Positions 1 through 5,621 of a DNA stretch of 6,659 nt are shown here, piece after piece. Each line of letters starts with the position of its first letter. The first letter of the stretch is position 1. The stretch covers positions 1 to 6,659 of the forward strand of contig NZ_CAKVKB010000157.1 of NCBI RefSeq assembly GCF_934754915.1, written 5' to 3'. The notes below the pieces were generated by a model. That model was given only the letters and a program-made list of their open reading frames with translations, had not been told where the DNA came from and did no database searches. A program made the translations under genes and the position numbers. The stretch is from an uncultured Clostridium sp. GTDB lineage: Bacteria; Bacillota; Clostridia; Clostridiales; Clostridiaceae.

Positions 1-92
1 TTTAAGGTAATTATATCTTATTAAGTCAATTTCATGCATTATTAAATGATCATTTATTTACATTTTTATCTTATCATCTATACTATTATAAC

Positions 93-210
93 TCAAACAC
101 CCCGCTCCCATTTTGCATAAGATTGACGAGAAATACCAATGACATCAGCAACTTGCTCCTGTGTCATTTTCCGAATGTTTCTTATATAGTACTAAATTTT
201 CTGCAAACAT
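93..210 (-). pseudogene. Frameshifted and truncated XRE-family HTH regulator remnant
   Basis: On the minus strand an ATG at 210 follows a good ribosome site (AAGAGGTG about 6 nt upstream) and opens MFAENLVLYK. That frame runs into a stop at 145-147. One frame over, from 179 to 93, the sequence reads KMTQEQVADVIGISRQSY and then AKWERG before a TGA. Together they rebuild the N-terminus of an XRE/Cro-CI type DNA-binding protein (first helix, then the T-Q-E-Q-V-A recognition helix pair), with the residue spacing expected if one extra base sits around 178-183. Family members normally continue for another 30 or more residues after WERG, and that part is absent, so the gene is both frameshifted and cut short. 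I infer it is non-functional. A sequencing error could explain the frameshift but not the missing C-terminus. Confidence 0.8.
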
Positions 211-250
211 ATTATTTCACCTCTTAATAAATATTTTTCTATATACATTA

Positions 251-331
251 TTATATCTTTAACCCATTTGCAATTCCACCAACCAAACCTGCCATTCTAT
301 CAGCCTTTATGTTAAGTTTAACTGCATTCAT
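251..331 (-). CDS. Possible 26-residue peptide, function unknown
   Basis: A short open frame on the minus strand begins with ATG at 331 and ends with two consecutive TAA codons. A GGTG motif lies about 7 nt upstream of the ATG as a plausible ribosome site. The peptide starts MNAVKLNIKADRM and continues into a glycine-rich hydrophobic tail, AGLVGGIANGLKI. It lies between the end of the MerR-methyltransferase gene (59 nt away) and the XRE remnant (40 nt further on), all in the same direction. I do not recognise it. It could be a real small peptide, the surviving N-terminus of a broken gene that partnered the XRE gene, or a chance frame. Composition is less AT-driven than the flanks (several GGN, GCN and AAC codons), which weakly favours coding. 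Confidence 0.35.
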   Translation of the reverse strand: MNAVKLNIKADRMAGLVGGIANGLKI

Positions 332-389
332 ATTTTGCACCTATAAAATCTATTTATTTTCTTACTTAACAACAGTAAAAGTTATGATA

Positions 390-1553
390 TTATTTTTTTT
401 CACATATGAACATGCAAGTTTTTGCATTTATTAAAATATCTCCATTTCTGCTTATATAATTTTTTATATAATTTCTAAAGTCTGATTTCTTTTGTCCAAC
501 AAGAACTCTGCTTCCCTGTATTGTAGATGCTTTATAAGATACAATCGGTTGGGGGTCATTTATTACTATTTTTCCATCAAGTATCTTCACCTTTATATTA
601 TCAAAATATTTTTCCAACATTTCTTTACCATTTTCAAGTTCAAATCTTGTTGAATATCCATTACTGTTAAGTCCACTTTCAGAATCAAACTGCTCAACAA
701 TATTATTAAGCTCTAACATATAATCTTTTGAATTAGCAGTAACATAAAAAATCCCCCCTGGCATAAGAACTCTTCTTATTTCTCTTAAAGCCTTATCCAT
801 ATCTGGAACAAAATAAAGCATATGCTTAGCTATAATTACATTAAATGTATTATCAGCAAAAGGAATCTTTTCTGCATTTATCTGACTGAATTCAAAATCA
901 CCATCTAAAGATTCCAGATTCTTTTCTGCTGCTTTCACTATATTTTTTGAAAAATCAGATACACACACCTTGAGATTCTTATTTATTTTACCCTCATTAA
1001 CTCTCCAAAATCTTCCTGTTCCACATCCTAATTCAAGAACCTTTCCTTCCTTTGGAAAAATCATATTATCAAAACACCACTTATCCCAGTCAACATTATT
1101 TACATTATAACTATGGATGCTCCTTCTAAGATTAAGATTCTTTTCAGTCTTATACTGTTCTTTAACTGAATTCTCCATATTTGTTATCTTAATAATGTCT
1201 ATAAGATTATTTACATTTAGGATTCCTTTCTCTTTTGCAGAACTCTCAGCTTTATTAAATACATTTATTACTTCTTCAATATGTTTTTTCTTTTCTTCCA
1301 ATGCTCTTTTCTGTATTGAAATCATGCTTTCAAGATTTTCTCCCTGTTCACTTAGTATATCTTTAATTTCACTAAGAGACAGACCTATAAATTTAAGGGT
1401 TGTAATCTGCTGAAGCTTAAGAAAATCATCTTCACAATAAAGCCTATAGCCACTCTCAGTCTTTGATGATGGATTTAAAAGTCCGATTTTTTCATAATGA
1501 AGCAGTGTCTTTACTGTAACTCCTGATCTTTTGGCAAATTCTCCAATTTTCAA
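390..1553 (-). CDS. MerR-family regulator fused to a SAM-dependent methyltransferase
   Basis: A 387-residue protein in two parts. Residues 1-70 are a MerR winged-helix domain: KIGEFAKRSGVTVKTLLHYE, then GLL and GYRLY, then IGLSLSEIKDIL. Residues 75-110 look like the charged helix that follows in MerR dimers. Residues 155-275 are a class I methyltransferase: motif I LELGCGTG at 173-180, the acidic residue D200 in VSDFS, EKIPFADNTFNVI at 228-240, and LREIRRVLMPGG at 256-267, as in Methyltransf_11/25 proteins. The substrate is unknown. The fusion suggests a regulator that modifies or senses a small molecule, which is inference. Start choice: TTG at 1553 has GGGAGG at 1561-1566, 7 nt upstream, and begins exactly at the conserved KIGEFA. 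The in-frame ATG at 1634 lies upstream of the likely promoter and would add 27 unrelated residues. It is divergent from the lipoprotein gene. Domain calls are firm; the function is not. Confidence 0.9.
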   Translation of the reverse strand: MKIGEFAKRSGVTVKTLLHYEKIGLLNPSSKTESGYRLYCEDDFLKLQQITTLKFIGLSLSEIKDILSEQGENLESMISIQKRALEEKKKHIEEVINVFNKAESSAKEKGILNVNNLIDIIKITNMENSVKEQYKTEKNLNLRRSIHSYNVNNVDWDKWCFDNMIFPKEGKVLELGCGTGRFWRVNEGKINKNLKVCVSDFSKNIVKAAEKNLESLDGDFEFSQINAEKIPFADNTFNVIIAKHMLYFVPDMDKALREIRRVLMPGGIFYVTANSKDYMLELNNIVEQFDSESGLNSNGYSTRFELENGKEMLEKYFDNIKVKILDGKIVINDPQPIVSYKASTIQGSRVLVGQKKSDFRNYIKNYISRNGDILINAKTCMFICEKK

Positions 1554-1589
1554 TATACTTCCTCCCAGCTTCATGATATATTCATTTAT

Positions 1590-1618
1590 ATTATTCTCCA
1601 TACCTCTGCTTGCGTCAA
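1590..1618 (-). promoter_or_regulatory. Promoter of the MerR-methyltransferase gene
   Basis: On the minus strand TTGACG (1613-1618) is followed after 17 bp by AATAAT (1590-1595), a good sigma-A fit. Shifting the -10 by two bases gives TAATAT (1588-1593) with a 19-bp spacer, the length used by MerR-activated promoters, so autoregulation is possible but not shown. Transcription would begin about 30 nt before the TTG start at 1553, which supports that start. I see no clear dyad in the spacer. Confidence 0.6.
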
Positions 1619-1633
1619 TAGTAAAAAATTTCA

Positions 1634-1662
1634 TTGACTTAATTTATATAAAATGAAATAAT
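1634..1662 (+). promoter_or_regulatory. Promoter of the LprI-like lipoprotein gene
   Basis: TTGACT (1634-1639), a 17-bp spacer and AATAAT (1657-1662) match the sigma-A consensus closely. The predicted start of transcription near 1669 leaves a short leader ending in the ribosome site GGGGTGG (1684-1690), 4 nt before the ATG at 1695. It lies back to back with the divergent promoter at 1590-1618, with their -35 boxes only 15 bp apart, so the two may interfere or be co-controlled. Confidence 0.6.
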
Positions 1663-1694
1663 ATTGTATAAATATTACTTTATGGGGTGGACTT

Positions 1695-2669
1695 ATGAAA
1701 AGAGGTTTTTTAAAAGTTATATGCATAACAATTTCTGTTATATGTATTTTAAGCGGATGTTCAAAAACATCTAATAAAGACGATACCAATAATACTTCTC
1801 AAACTTCGGAGGTTTCTTCTGAAGATTCAAATCTTCTTCTTTTTGACTGTACCAAACTTATAAAAGCACAAAAAGAAGATGTAGACAAGCTACTTGGTAT
1901 AACAGGAATAAAAAAAGATAATGAACCATACATATATACTTATGGAAATGATAGTGCAATATTTGATAATAACGGCTATTGTATAAATTTATGTCTTGAT
2001 GTTTCAGACAATGGATATAAAATGTCTGAGGAAGAAGATGTTTTAAAAAAATATGGAATAGATCTTACTGACAGTTATTATAAAAGTGACTCTGAATCTA
2101 AAAAACACTATACAAAATTGAAAAACTTTCAGGAATTAGATGTAATCTTTGATAAATCTTCTGATAAAATACTTAATATAGTTTTTTATCCTGAAGGGCT
2201 TACTAAATTAAACAATTTTGTAACCAGCGAAAAAGCAAAAAACACTGATACAGATAAAGATTCTGAAAAAAACAATAAAGAAGATGAATCTTCTAAAATC
2301 CGTTCTGAAAGAAAAGATGCTGGTGTAGTATATGATTCTAATAGAAGTGAATTGTACAATGACTATCGTTATGAAGTTGCAAATATAAATGTACGTGGAG
2401 ATGCTCTTGTAAACAGCCAGGATGTATCAATCGCCAATAATACTTATAAAAAATATAATGATATAATAAACAGATTATGGGGAAGTTTAAAATCACAGCT
2501 GCCTCAAAGTGAATTTGATTCACTTTACAAAGAGCAGAAGGAATGGCTTGATGAGAAAATGACTAAATACCCTACATGTGACAATCCTGATGGAACTTTT
2601 GATGATAAAATAGGCGCAATACAAATGACTGATGAACGAATTACTGCATTATTAAATTATTTAAAATAA
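1695..2669 (+). CDS. Lipoprotein with C-terminal LprI/DUF1311-like domain
   Basis: A 324-residue secreted protein. Residues 1-21 are a lipoprotein signal peptide (KR, then a hydrophobic core) ending in the lipobox LSGC, so Cys22 should be lipidated and the protein anchored on the outer face of the membrane. Residues 23-45 are a Ser/Thr/Asp-rich linker. Residues 46-170 form a module I do not recognise. Residues 172-208 are a highly charged Lys/Asp/Glu/Ser stretch, probably disordered. The last 80 residues (about 245-324) resemble the LprI/DUF1311 domain: YNDIINRLWGSLKSQL, then EQKEWLDEK (280-288), a Cys at 295, and TDERITALLNYL at 312-323. Mycobacterial LprI is a lysozyme inhibitor; whether this protein does that is inference. 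The usual second cysteine of many family members is not obvious. It is a single gene with its own promoter, divergent from the MerR fusion. Confidence 0.75.
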   Translation: MKRGFLKVICITISVICILSGCSKTSNKDDTNNTSQTSEVSSEDSNLLLFDCTKLIKAQKEDVDKLLGITGIKKDNEPYIYTYGNDSAIFDNNGYCINLCLDVSDNGYKMSEEEDVLKKYGIDLTDSYYKSDSESKKHYTKLKNFQELDVIFDKSSDKILNIVFYPEGLTKLNNFVTSEKAKNTDTDKDSEKNNKEDESSKIRSERKDAGVVYDSNRSELYNDYRYEVANINVRGDALVNSQDVSIANNTYKKYNDIINRLWGSLKSQLPQSEFDSLYKEQKEWLDEKMTKYPTCDNPDGTFDDKIGAIQMTDERITALLNYLK

Positions 2670-2706
2670 AATTTACTTAATATTAAAAGCAGATAGCCTT
2701 AACATA

Positions 2707-2770
2707 ATATGCTCCCTTTATAGTAGACAGTTAAAATAATAAAACTGTCATTACTATAGAGAGAGCATAT
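2707..2770. repeat. 64-bp near-palindrome, possible MITE or IS remnant
   Basis: The left arm (2707-2732) and right arm (2743-2770) are inverted copies: ATATGCTC pairs with GAGCATAT at the outer ends, and TATAGTA plus GACAGTT pair with AACTGTC plus TACTATA inside. There are two substitutions, a 2-base bulge (2750-2751) and a 10-base A/T loop. The 12-mer TATAGTAGACAG (2719-2730) recurs exactly at 6420-6431 beside the IS3-type transposase. It could be a small non-autonomous element related to that IS, or a terminator shared by the convergent genes on either side. Confidence 0.6.
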
Positions 2771-2791
2771 CAATTTATTATACTATCATAT

Positions 2792-2829
2792 AAAAAACAG
2801 TCTGAAACCTGATAATTTCAAACTGTTTT
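2792..2829 (-). terminator. Rho-independent terminator of the aminotransferase gene
   Basis: On the minus strand a 14-bp stem (AAAACAGTTTGAAA with TTTCAGACTGTTTT, one G-U pair) with an 8-base loop is followed directly by a run of six T residues. It lies about 58 nt past the stop codon at 2887. The A-rich opposite side gives a T-rich exit on the plus strand too, so it may also stop readthrough from the lipoprotein gene. Confidence 0.8.
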
Positions 2830-2886
2830 CATAAAATTCACTGTATTTTTTCTATAATATTTTCTTAATATAAATACTATATATTT

Positions 2887-4062
2887 TTATAATATTTCCT
2901 TAATTACCTTAACAACTTCTTCAGCAACATAAGCAGCATCTTCTAAAGATAACTTGCTGTATACTGGAAGTGTAATTTCATTTTCATATTGTGCATAAGC
3001 ATTAGGATAATCCTTTATATCATATCCTAAATTTTTATATAATGTAAGCATTGGAAGAGGTTTATAGTGTACATTAGTTGCAATTCCTTTTTCAGCTAAC
3101 ATTTGAATAGCTTTGTTTCTCTTTTCTTCATTAAATCCTTTTACTCTATAAAGATATAAATGGTAAGAAGTTTCAGTTCCATTATCATCTTTAGTAAATG
3201 GTATTATTGAAAAATCTTCTTTTCCTAATATATCGCTATATGTTTTAAATATTGCTCTTCTCTTTTCAAGCATTCCTTCATATCTTGTAAGCTGTACATT
3301 TCCTATAGCAGCTCCTATGTCTGTAAGGTTACATTTAAGACCATCATTTATTATATCATATTCCCATGCTCCAGCTTTTAATTTGCTCAAAGCATCTTTT
3401 GATTGTCCATGCATTGCTGTAAATCTCATATATTTTTGAAGATCTTCATGTCCTCTGAAATTATTATCATTGAATGTTACAGCTCCACCTTCTGCAGTTG
3501 TAAGATTCTTTACTGCATGGAATGAAAAAGAGTGGAAATCACATTGTGACCCTACTGGTTCACCCTTATATTTTGCACCAAATGAATGAGCTGAATCACA
3601 AAGAATCATGATGTCTTCTCTTCCCATATCCTTTAAGACTTTCTTTAGTGCATCATAATCAAAAGGAACTCCTGCAATATCAACAGGCATTATTACTTTT
3701 GTTCTTGGTGTTATCTTCTCTGCAACTTTGTCTATATCCATTTCAAATGTATCTTTTTTTACATCTACATATACAGGCTTTGCACCTCTGTGAATTCCAA
3801 CACTTGATGTTGCTGTGTATGTATATGGAGTTGTTATTATTTCATCGCCTGCTTTTATATCAAAAACTTTTAATACTACTTCCATAGCTGATGTTGCACT
3901 ATTCAATGCAAGAGCTTTGTTTACTTTGCAGTATTCTTCTATTCCTTTTTCAAATTTTTCAAGCTGTGGACCTGATGTTATCCACCCACTTCTTAATACT
4001 TCACTTACTGCCTGTATTTCTTCTTCTGTTATATCTGGTGGTGAAAAAGGTATCTTTTTCAT
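2887..4062 (-). CDS. DegT/DnrJ/EryC1/StrS-family PLP-dependent sugar aminotransferase
   Basis: A 391-residue, full-length member of the DegT/DnrJ/EryC1/StrS family, which transfers an amino group (usually from glutamate) to a keto sugar bound to a nucleotide for surface glycans or modified sugars. Visible signatures: PFSPPDITEEEI and SGWITSGP at the N-terminus, the NSATSA loop (54-59) that contacts the cofactor phosphate, ITTPYTYTAT (76-85), the aspartate D156 in CDSAHSFGA that pairs with the pyridine nitrogen, and the PLP lysine K185 in SFHAVKNLTTAEGG. The C-terminal part carries HYKPLPML, as in ArnB/PseC-like enzymes. The exact sugar cannot be told. Start: ATG at 4062 has GAGAGG 9 nt upstream; the ATG at 4071 abuts that motif and is less likely. 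No other sugar genes are nearby, which is odd for this family. It is the only gene between its MerR-like promoter and its terminator. Confidence 0.92.
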   Translation of the reverse strand: MKKIPFSPPDITEEEIQAVSEVLRSGWITSGPQLEKFEKGIEEYCKVNKALALNSATSAMEVVLKVFDIKAGDEIITTPYTYTATSSVGIHRGAKPVYVDVKKDTFEMDIDKVAEKITPRTKVIMPVDIAGVPFDYDALKKVLKDMGREDIMILCDSAHSFGAKYKGEPVGSQCDFHSFSFHAVKNLTTAEGGAVTFNDNNFRGHEDLQKYMRFTAMHGQSKDALSKLKAGAWEYDIINDGLKCNLTDIGAAIGNVQLTRYEGMLEKRRAIFKTYSDILGKEDFSIIPFTKDDNGTETSYHLYLYRVKGFNEEKRNKAIQMLAEKGIATNVHYKPLPMLTLYKNLGYDIKDYPNAYAQYENEITLPVYSKLSLEDAAYVAEEVVKVIKEIL

Positions 4063-4133
4063 TATTTTCATCCTCTCTTCATTAATTTTAATAAAATAAA
4101 TTTTATATAATTATTCTTTTCATCTACATAATT

Positions 4134-4164
4134 ATTATAAATCCCCCCCTAAGGTAGGAGTCAA
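4134..4164 (-). promoter_or_regulatory. MerR-type promoter (19-bp spacer) of the aminotransferase gene
   Basis: On the minus strand TTGACT (4159-4164) and a perfect TATAAT (4134-4139) are separated by 19 bp, CCTACCTTAGGGGGGGATT. Ordinary sigma-A promoters use 17 bp. An overlong spacer between near-perfect boxes with an imperfect dyad inside (CCTA-N3-TAGG at its core, C-rich left and G-rich right) is the signature of promoters that MerR-family activators untwist. The leader to the ATG at 4062 is about 65 nt. The seven-G run is a striking feature in such AT-rich DNA. Confidence 0.7.
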
Positions 4165-4186
4165 TATAAATTTTAAAAATATATTT

Positions 4187-4243
4187 CAATTGACAATAAA
4201 TAGTGAAATCTCTGCAAAATTTCTTTGATTATTTTATAGTTTT
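4187..4243 (+). repeat. Dispersed intergenic repeat, copy 1
   Basis: This begins CAATTGACAATAAAT and continues TGAAATCT, then ATTTCTTT and ATT. It aligns with 5643-5702 in the same orientation over nearly 60 bp with a few substitutions and small gaps. The inner GAAAT/ATTTC hairpin has decayed here compared with copy 2. It sits in the 366-bp gene-free stretch 4063-4427, which otherwise holds the promoter at 4134-4164 and the palindromes at 4290-4347. No coding sequence is apparent there. Confidence 0.6.
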
Positions 4244-4289
4244 ACTATTTCTAAATATATAATGTAGATTTGCATATTATATCTCAATT

Positions 4290-4347
4290 TTAGTTATTCA
4301 AATCTAAGTATGCAATAACTAATTTAGTTAAAATTTAAATTTTAACT
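4290..4347. other. Overlapping palindromes downstream of the MarR gene
   Basis: TTAGTTATT (4290-4298) is the exact inverse of AATAACTAA (4314-4322). The latter also forms a palindrome with TTAGTT (4324-4329), and 4326-4347 is a perfect 22-bp palindrome (AGTTAAAATTT and its inverse). The shared arms allow only one pairing at a time. It may end the MarR transcript or bind a protein, but there is no clear T-tract for a standard terminator on either strand. Confidence 0.5.
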
Positions 4348-4427
4348 GATATGACAATTAAAAAATCATATAAAAATAAATTATAATATTTTTGTCAACC
4401 AAACTTACTTTAAGTGAAATATTATTT

Positions 4428-4862
4428 TTAATCTATCCACTCTTTTTTTAATAATAACTTCATGATTTCAACTGCTGATTCTCCAATTTTATTTCCTATT
4501 TTCCTTTCAAGATCATTTTTTATTTTAAGCATTTCATCATTACACTCAATCCCTTTGTCTGTAAGGCATATAATCTTTTCTTTACTGTTTCCCTCCTTGC
4601 TTTTTGCATATAAATATCCTCTTTCTATAAGATTCTGTACACATTTATGGGTTGCCTGTCTGGATATATTAAGATTCCTTGACAATTCTGCTACAGTAGT
4701 TGGTTCCATAGCAAGCATTCCAAATATATGGCTTTCTGTATGATTTATTTTTTCAACATTATTCTCATTCCATATCCTATTTACTCTATTTCTGAGTTCC
4801 AAATGCATTTCACTTACAAGATCTATAAGATTCATATTTTCAAAGTACTTTCTGTTTTTCAT
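4428..4862 (-). CDS. MarR-family transcriptional regulator
   Basis: A 144-residue protein of normal MarR length. An N-terminal helix (about 10-35) and a C-terminal helix (about 105-140) would form the dimer interface. Between them is the winged helix-turn-helix: TVAELSRNLNISRQATHKCV (56-75), NLIERGYLY (77-85), and a wing ending in KIICLTDKG (96-104). Such proteins usually repress their own gene and a neighbour, and let go of DNA when a small ligand or oxidant is present. The start at 4862 has AGGGGA (4871-4876) 8 nt upstream. The gene is divergent from the DUF2798 membrane protein, and the shared intergenic region carries a palindrome covering both -35 boxes, so this protein is the natural candidate to bind it (inference). 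Cys74 and Cys99 are present, but redox sensing cannot be inferred from them. Confidence 0.9.
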   Translation of the reverse strand: MKNRKYFENMNLIDLVSEMHLELRNRVNRIWNENNVEKINHTESHIFGMLAMEPTTVAELSRNLNISRQATHKCVQNLIERGYLYAKSKEGNSKEKIICLTDKGIECNDEMLKIKNDLERKIGNKIGESAVEIMKLLLKKEWID

Positions 4863-4972
4863 AACTGTTTTCCCCTAACATATACTTTAATGCATGAAAT
4901 AATAGCTATTGTGCATTGTAATTATTTTCTTTAGCTATATATTTAAATTTGTAATGTATAATATTTAATTTC

Positions 4973-5001
4973 AGTATAAAATATCATGCTCACGTAGTCA
5001 A
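4973..5001 (-). promoter_or_regulatory. Promoter of the MarR-type regulator gene
   Basis: On the minus strand TTGACT (4996-5001), exactly 17 bp and TATACT (4973-4978) form a strong sigma-A promoter. The -35 box is the left arm of the operator palindrome at 4995-5013. The transcript would start near 4966, leaving a leader of about 100 nt before the ATG at 4862. The leader contains the palindrome AATAGCTATT (4901-4910) framed by AATGCA and TGCATT, of unknown meaning. Confidence 0.75.
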
Positions 5002-5013
5002 CTTGGTTGACTA
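4995..5013. promoter_or_regulatory. Palindromic operator between the divergent genes
   Basis: TAGTCAACTTGGTTGACTA is a perfect inverted repeat with 8-bp arms and a 3-bp centre. That size suits a MarR dimer. Each arm contains the TTGACT that serves as the -35 box of the promoter pointing away from it, so one bound dimer would cover both -35 boxes and block both genes. Binding by the adjacent MarR protein is inferred from position. Confidence 0.75.
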
Positions 5014-5035
5014 TATATTATTGACATGTTAAAAT
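5007..5035 (+). promoter_or_regulatory. Promoter of the DUF2798 membrane protein gene
   Basis: TTGACT (5007-5012), a 17-bp spacer and TAAAAT (5030-5035). The -35 box is the right arm of the operator at 4995-5013. The leader of about 40 nt ends in the ribosome site AAGGAG (5068-5073), 8 nt before the ATG at 5082. A TTGACA at 5021-5026 is a better -35 by sequence but has no matching -10 at the right distance. Confidence 0.72.
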
Positions 5036-5081
5036 ACATTGTAAACCAAATTGATAATAAAGCAGAAAAGGAGTAGATAAA

Positions 5082-5540
5082 ATGGGACAAAATAAAAAAG
5101 AAAGATTTGTTTTCACACTTATGATGTGTGCCTGCATGGTATTAGGAATGACAGTATACAATATGATTTTAGTTAAAGGATTTTCATCTGAAATTTTTTC
5201 AGAACTGCTATATGATTACTGGCCAGGATTTTTTGTTGCTTTATTTTTAGATGTATTTGTTGTAGGAAAAATAGCTAAATATATTGCTGGAAAACTTGTA
5301 AATGAAAATGATCCAATGATTAAAAAAATTCTTCTTATTTCATTTTTCATGGTATGTGGCATGGTATTATGTATGTCATTTTATGGAGTAATTATTAATA
5401 TAGGATTTTCACCAATGCTTCCATATGCTTATTTAAATGGAATATGGAAAAACTTTATAGTAGCTCTTCCATTAAACTTATTGGTTGTTTCTCCATTAGT
5501 ACGAGCTGTTTTTATAAAAATTTATCCTCAAACAAACTAA
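5082..5540 (+). CDS. DUF2798-family four-helix membrane protein
   Basis: A 152-residue integral membrane protein with four predicted spans at about 9-31, 48-69, 82-106 and 123-145. It is an internal duplication of a two-helix unit. In repeat 1 (about 9-72) a first helix of the form M..MVLGMTVYN is followed by GFS and a second helix FFVALFLDVFVVG. In repeat 2 (about 84-148) the counterparts are F-M-V-C-G-M-V-L-C-M-S-F-Y, GFS and FIVALPLNLLVVS. This arrangement fits the DUF2798 family, whose biochemical role is not known to me; transport or membrane stress roles would be guesses. The conserved Asn/Asp in helices 2 and 4 (D57, N132) sit at equivalent positions. It is controlled from a promoter overlapping the operator of the divergent MarR gene, so expression is probably induced when the MarR protein releases DNA. 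It is a single gene, with the next gene 245 bp away. Confidence 0.85.
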   Translation: MGQNKKERFVFTLMMCACMVLGMTVYNMILVKGFSSEIFSELLYDYWPGFFVALFLDVFVVGKIAKYIAGKLVNENDPMIKKILLISFFMVCGMVLCMSFYGVIINIGFSPMLPYAYLNGIWKNFIVALPLNLLVVSPLVRAVFIKIYPQTN

Positions 5541-5621
5541 ATAAAAAAATGCTTAAAACTTATAATGCAATCTACATATTATGATAACATTTTCTTTAAA
5601 TTTATTTTATAATATATATAT

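Noticed and set aside
43..56. 14-bp palindrome TAAATGATCATTTA
   Set aside because: It is short and AT-rich, with no loop or T-tract, and is of a size expected by chance here.
251..331. Double-glycine bacteriocin reading of the small peptide (cleavage after VGG)
   Set aside because: Only seven residues would remain after cleavage, and no peptidase-transporter or immunity gene is present.
1117..1413. Plus-strand open frame inside the MerR-methyltransferase gene
   Set aside because: It is antisense to a well-supported gene. Its hydrophobic Ile/Leu/Ser-rich translation is what the complement of Lys/Glu-rich coding DNA gives.
3815..4099. Plus-strand open frame opposite the aminotransferase gene
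   Set aside because: It lies antisense to a conserved enzyme, has a low-complexity translation, no ribosome site and no recognisable domain.
4262..4276. Inverted similarity between GTAGATTTGCATA here and TGCAATCTACATA near 5566
   Set aside because: It is only about 13 bases with a gap, in AT-rich DNA, and outside the aligned part of the dispersed repeat.
4391..4398. Minus-strand TTGACA as a promoter element
   Set aside because: The nearest TATAAT-like box is only about 7 bp away; nothing suitable lies at 16-19 bp and no gene follows at a sensible distance.
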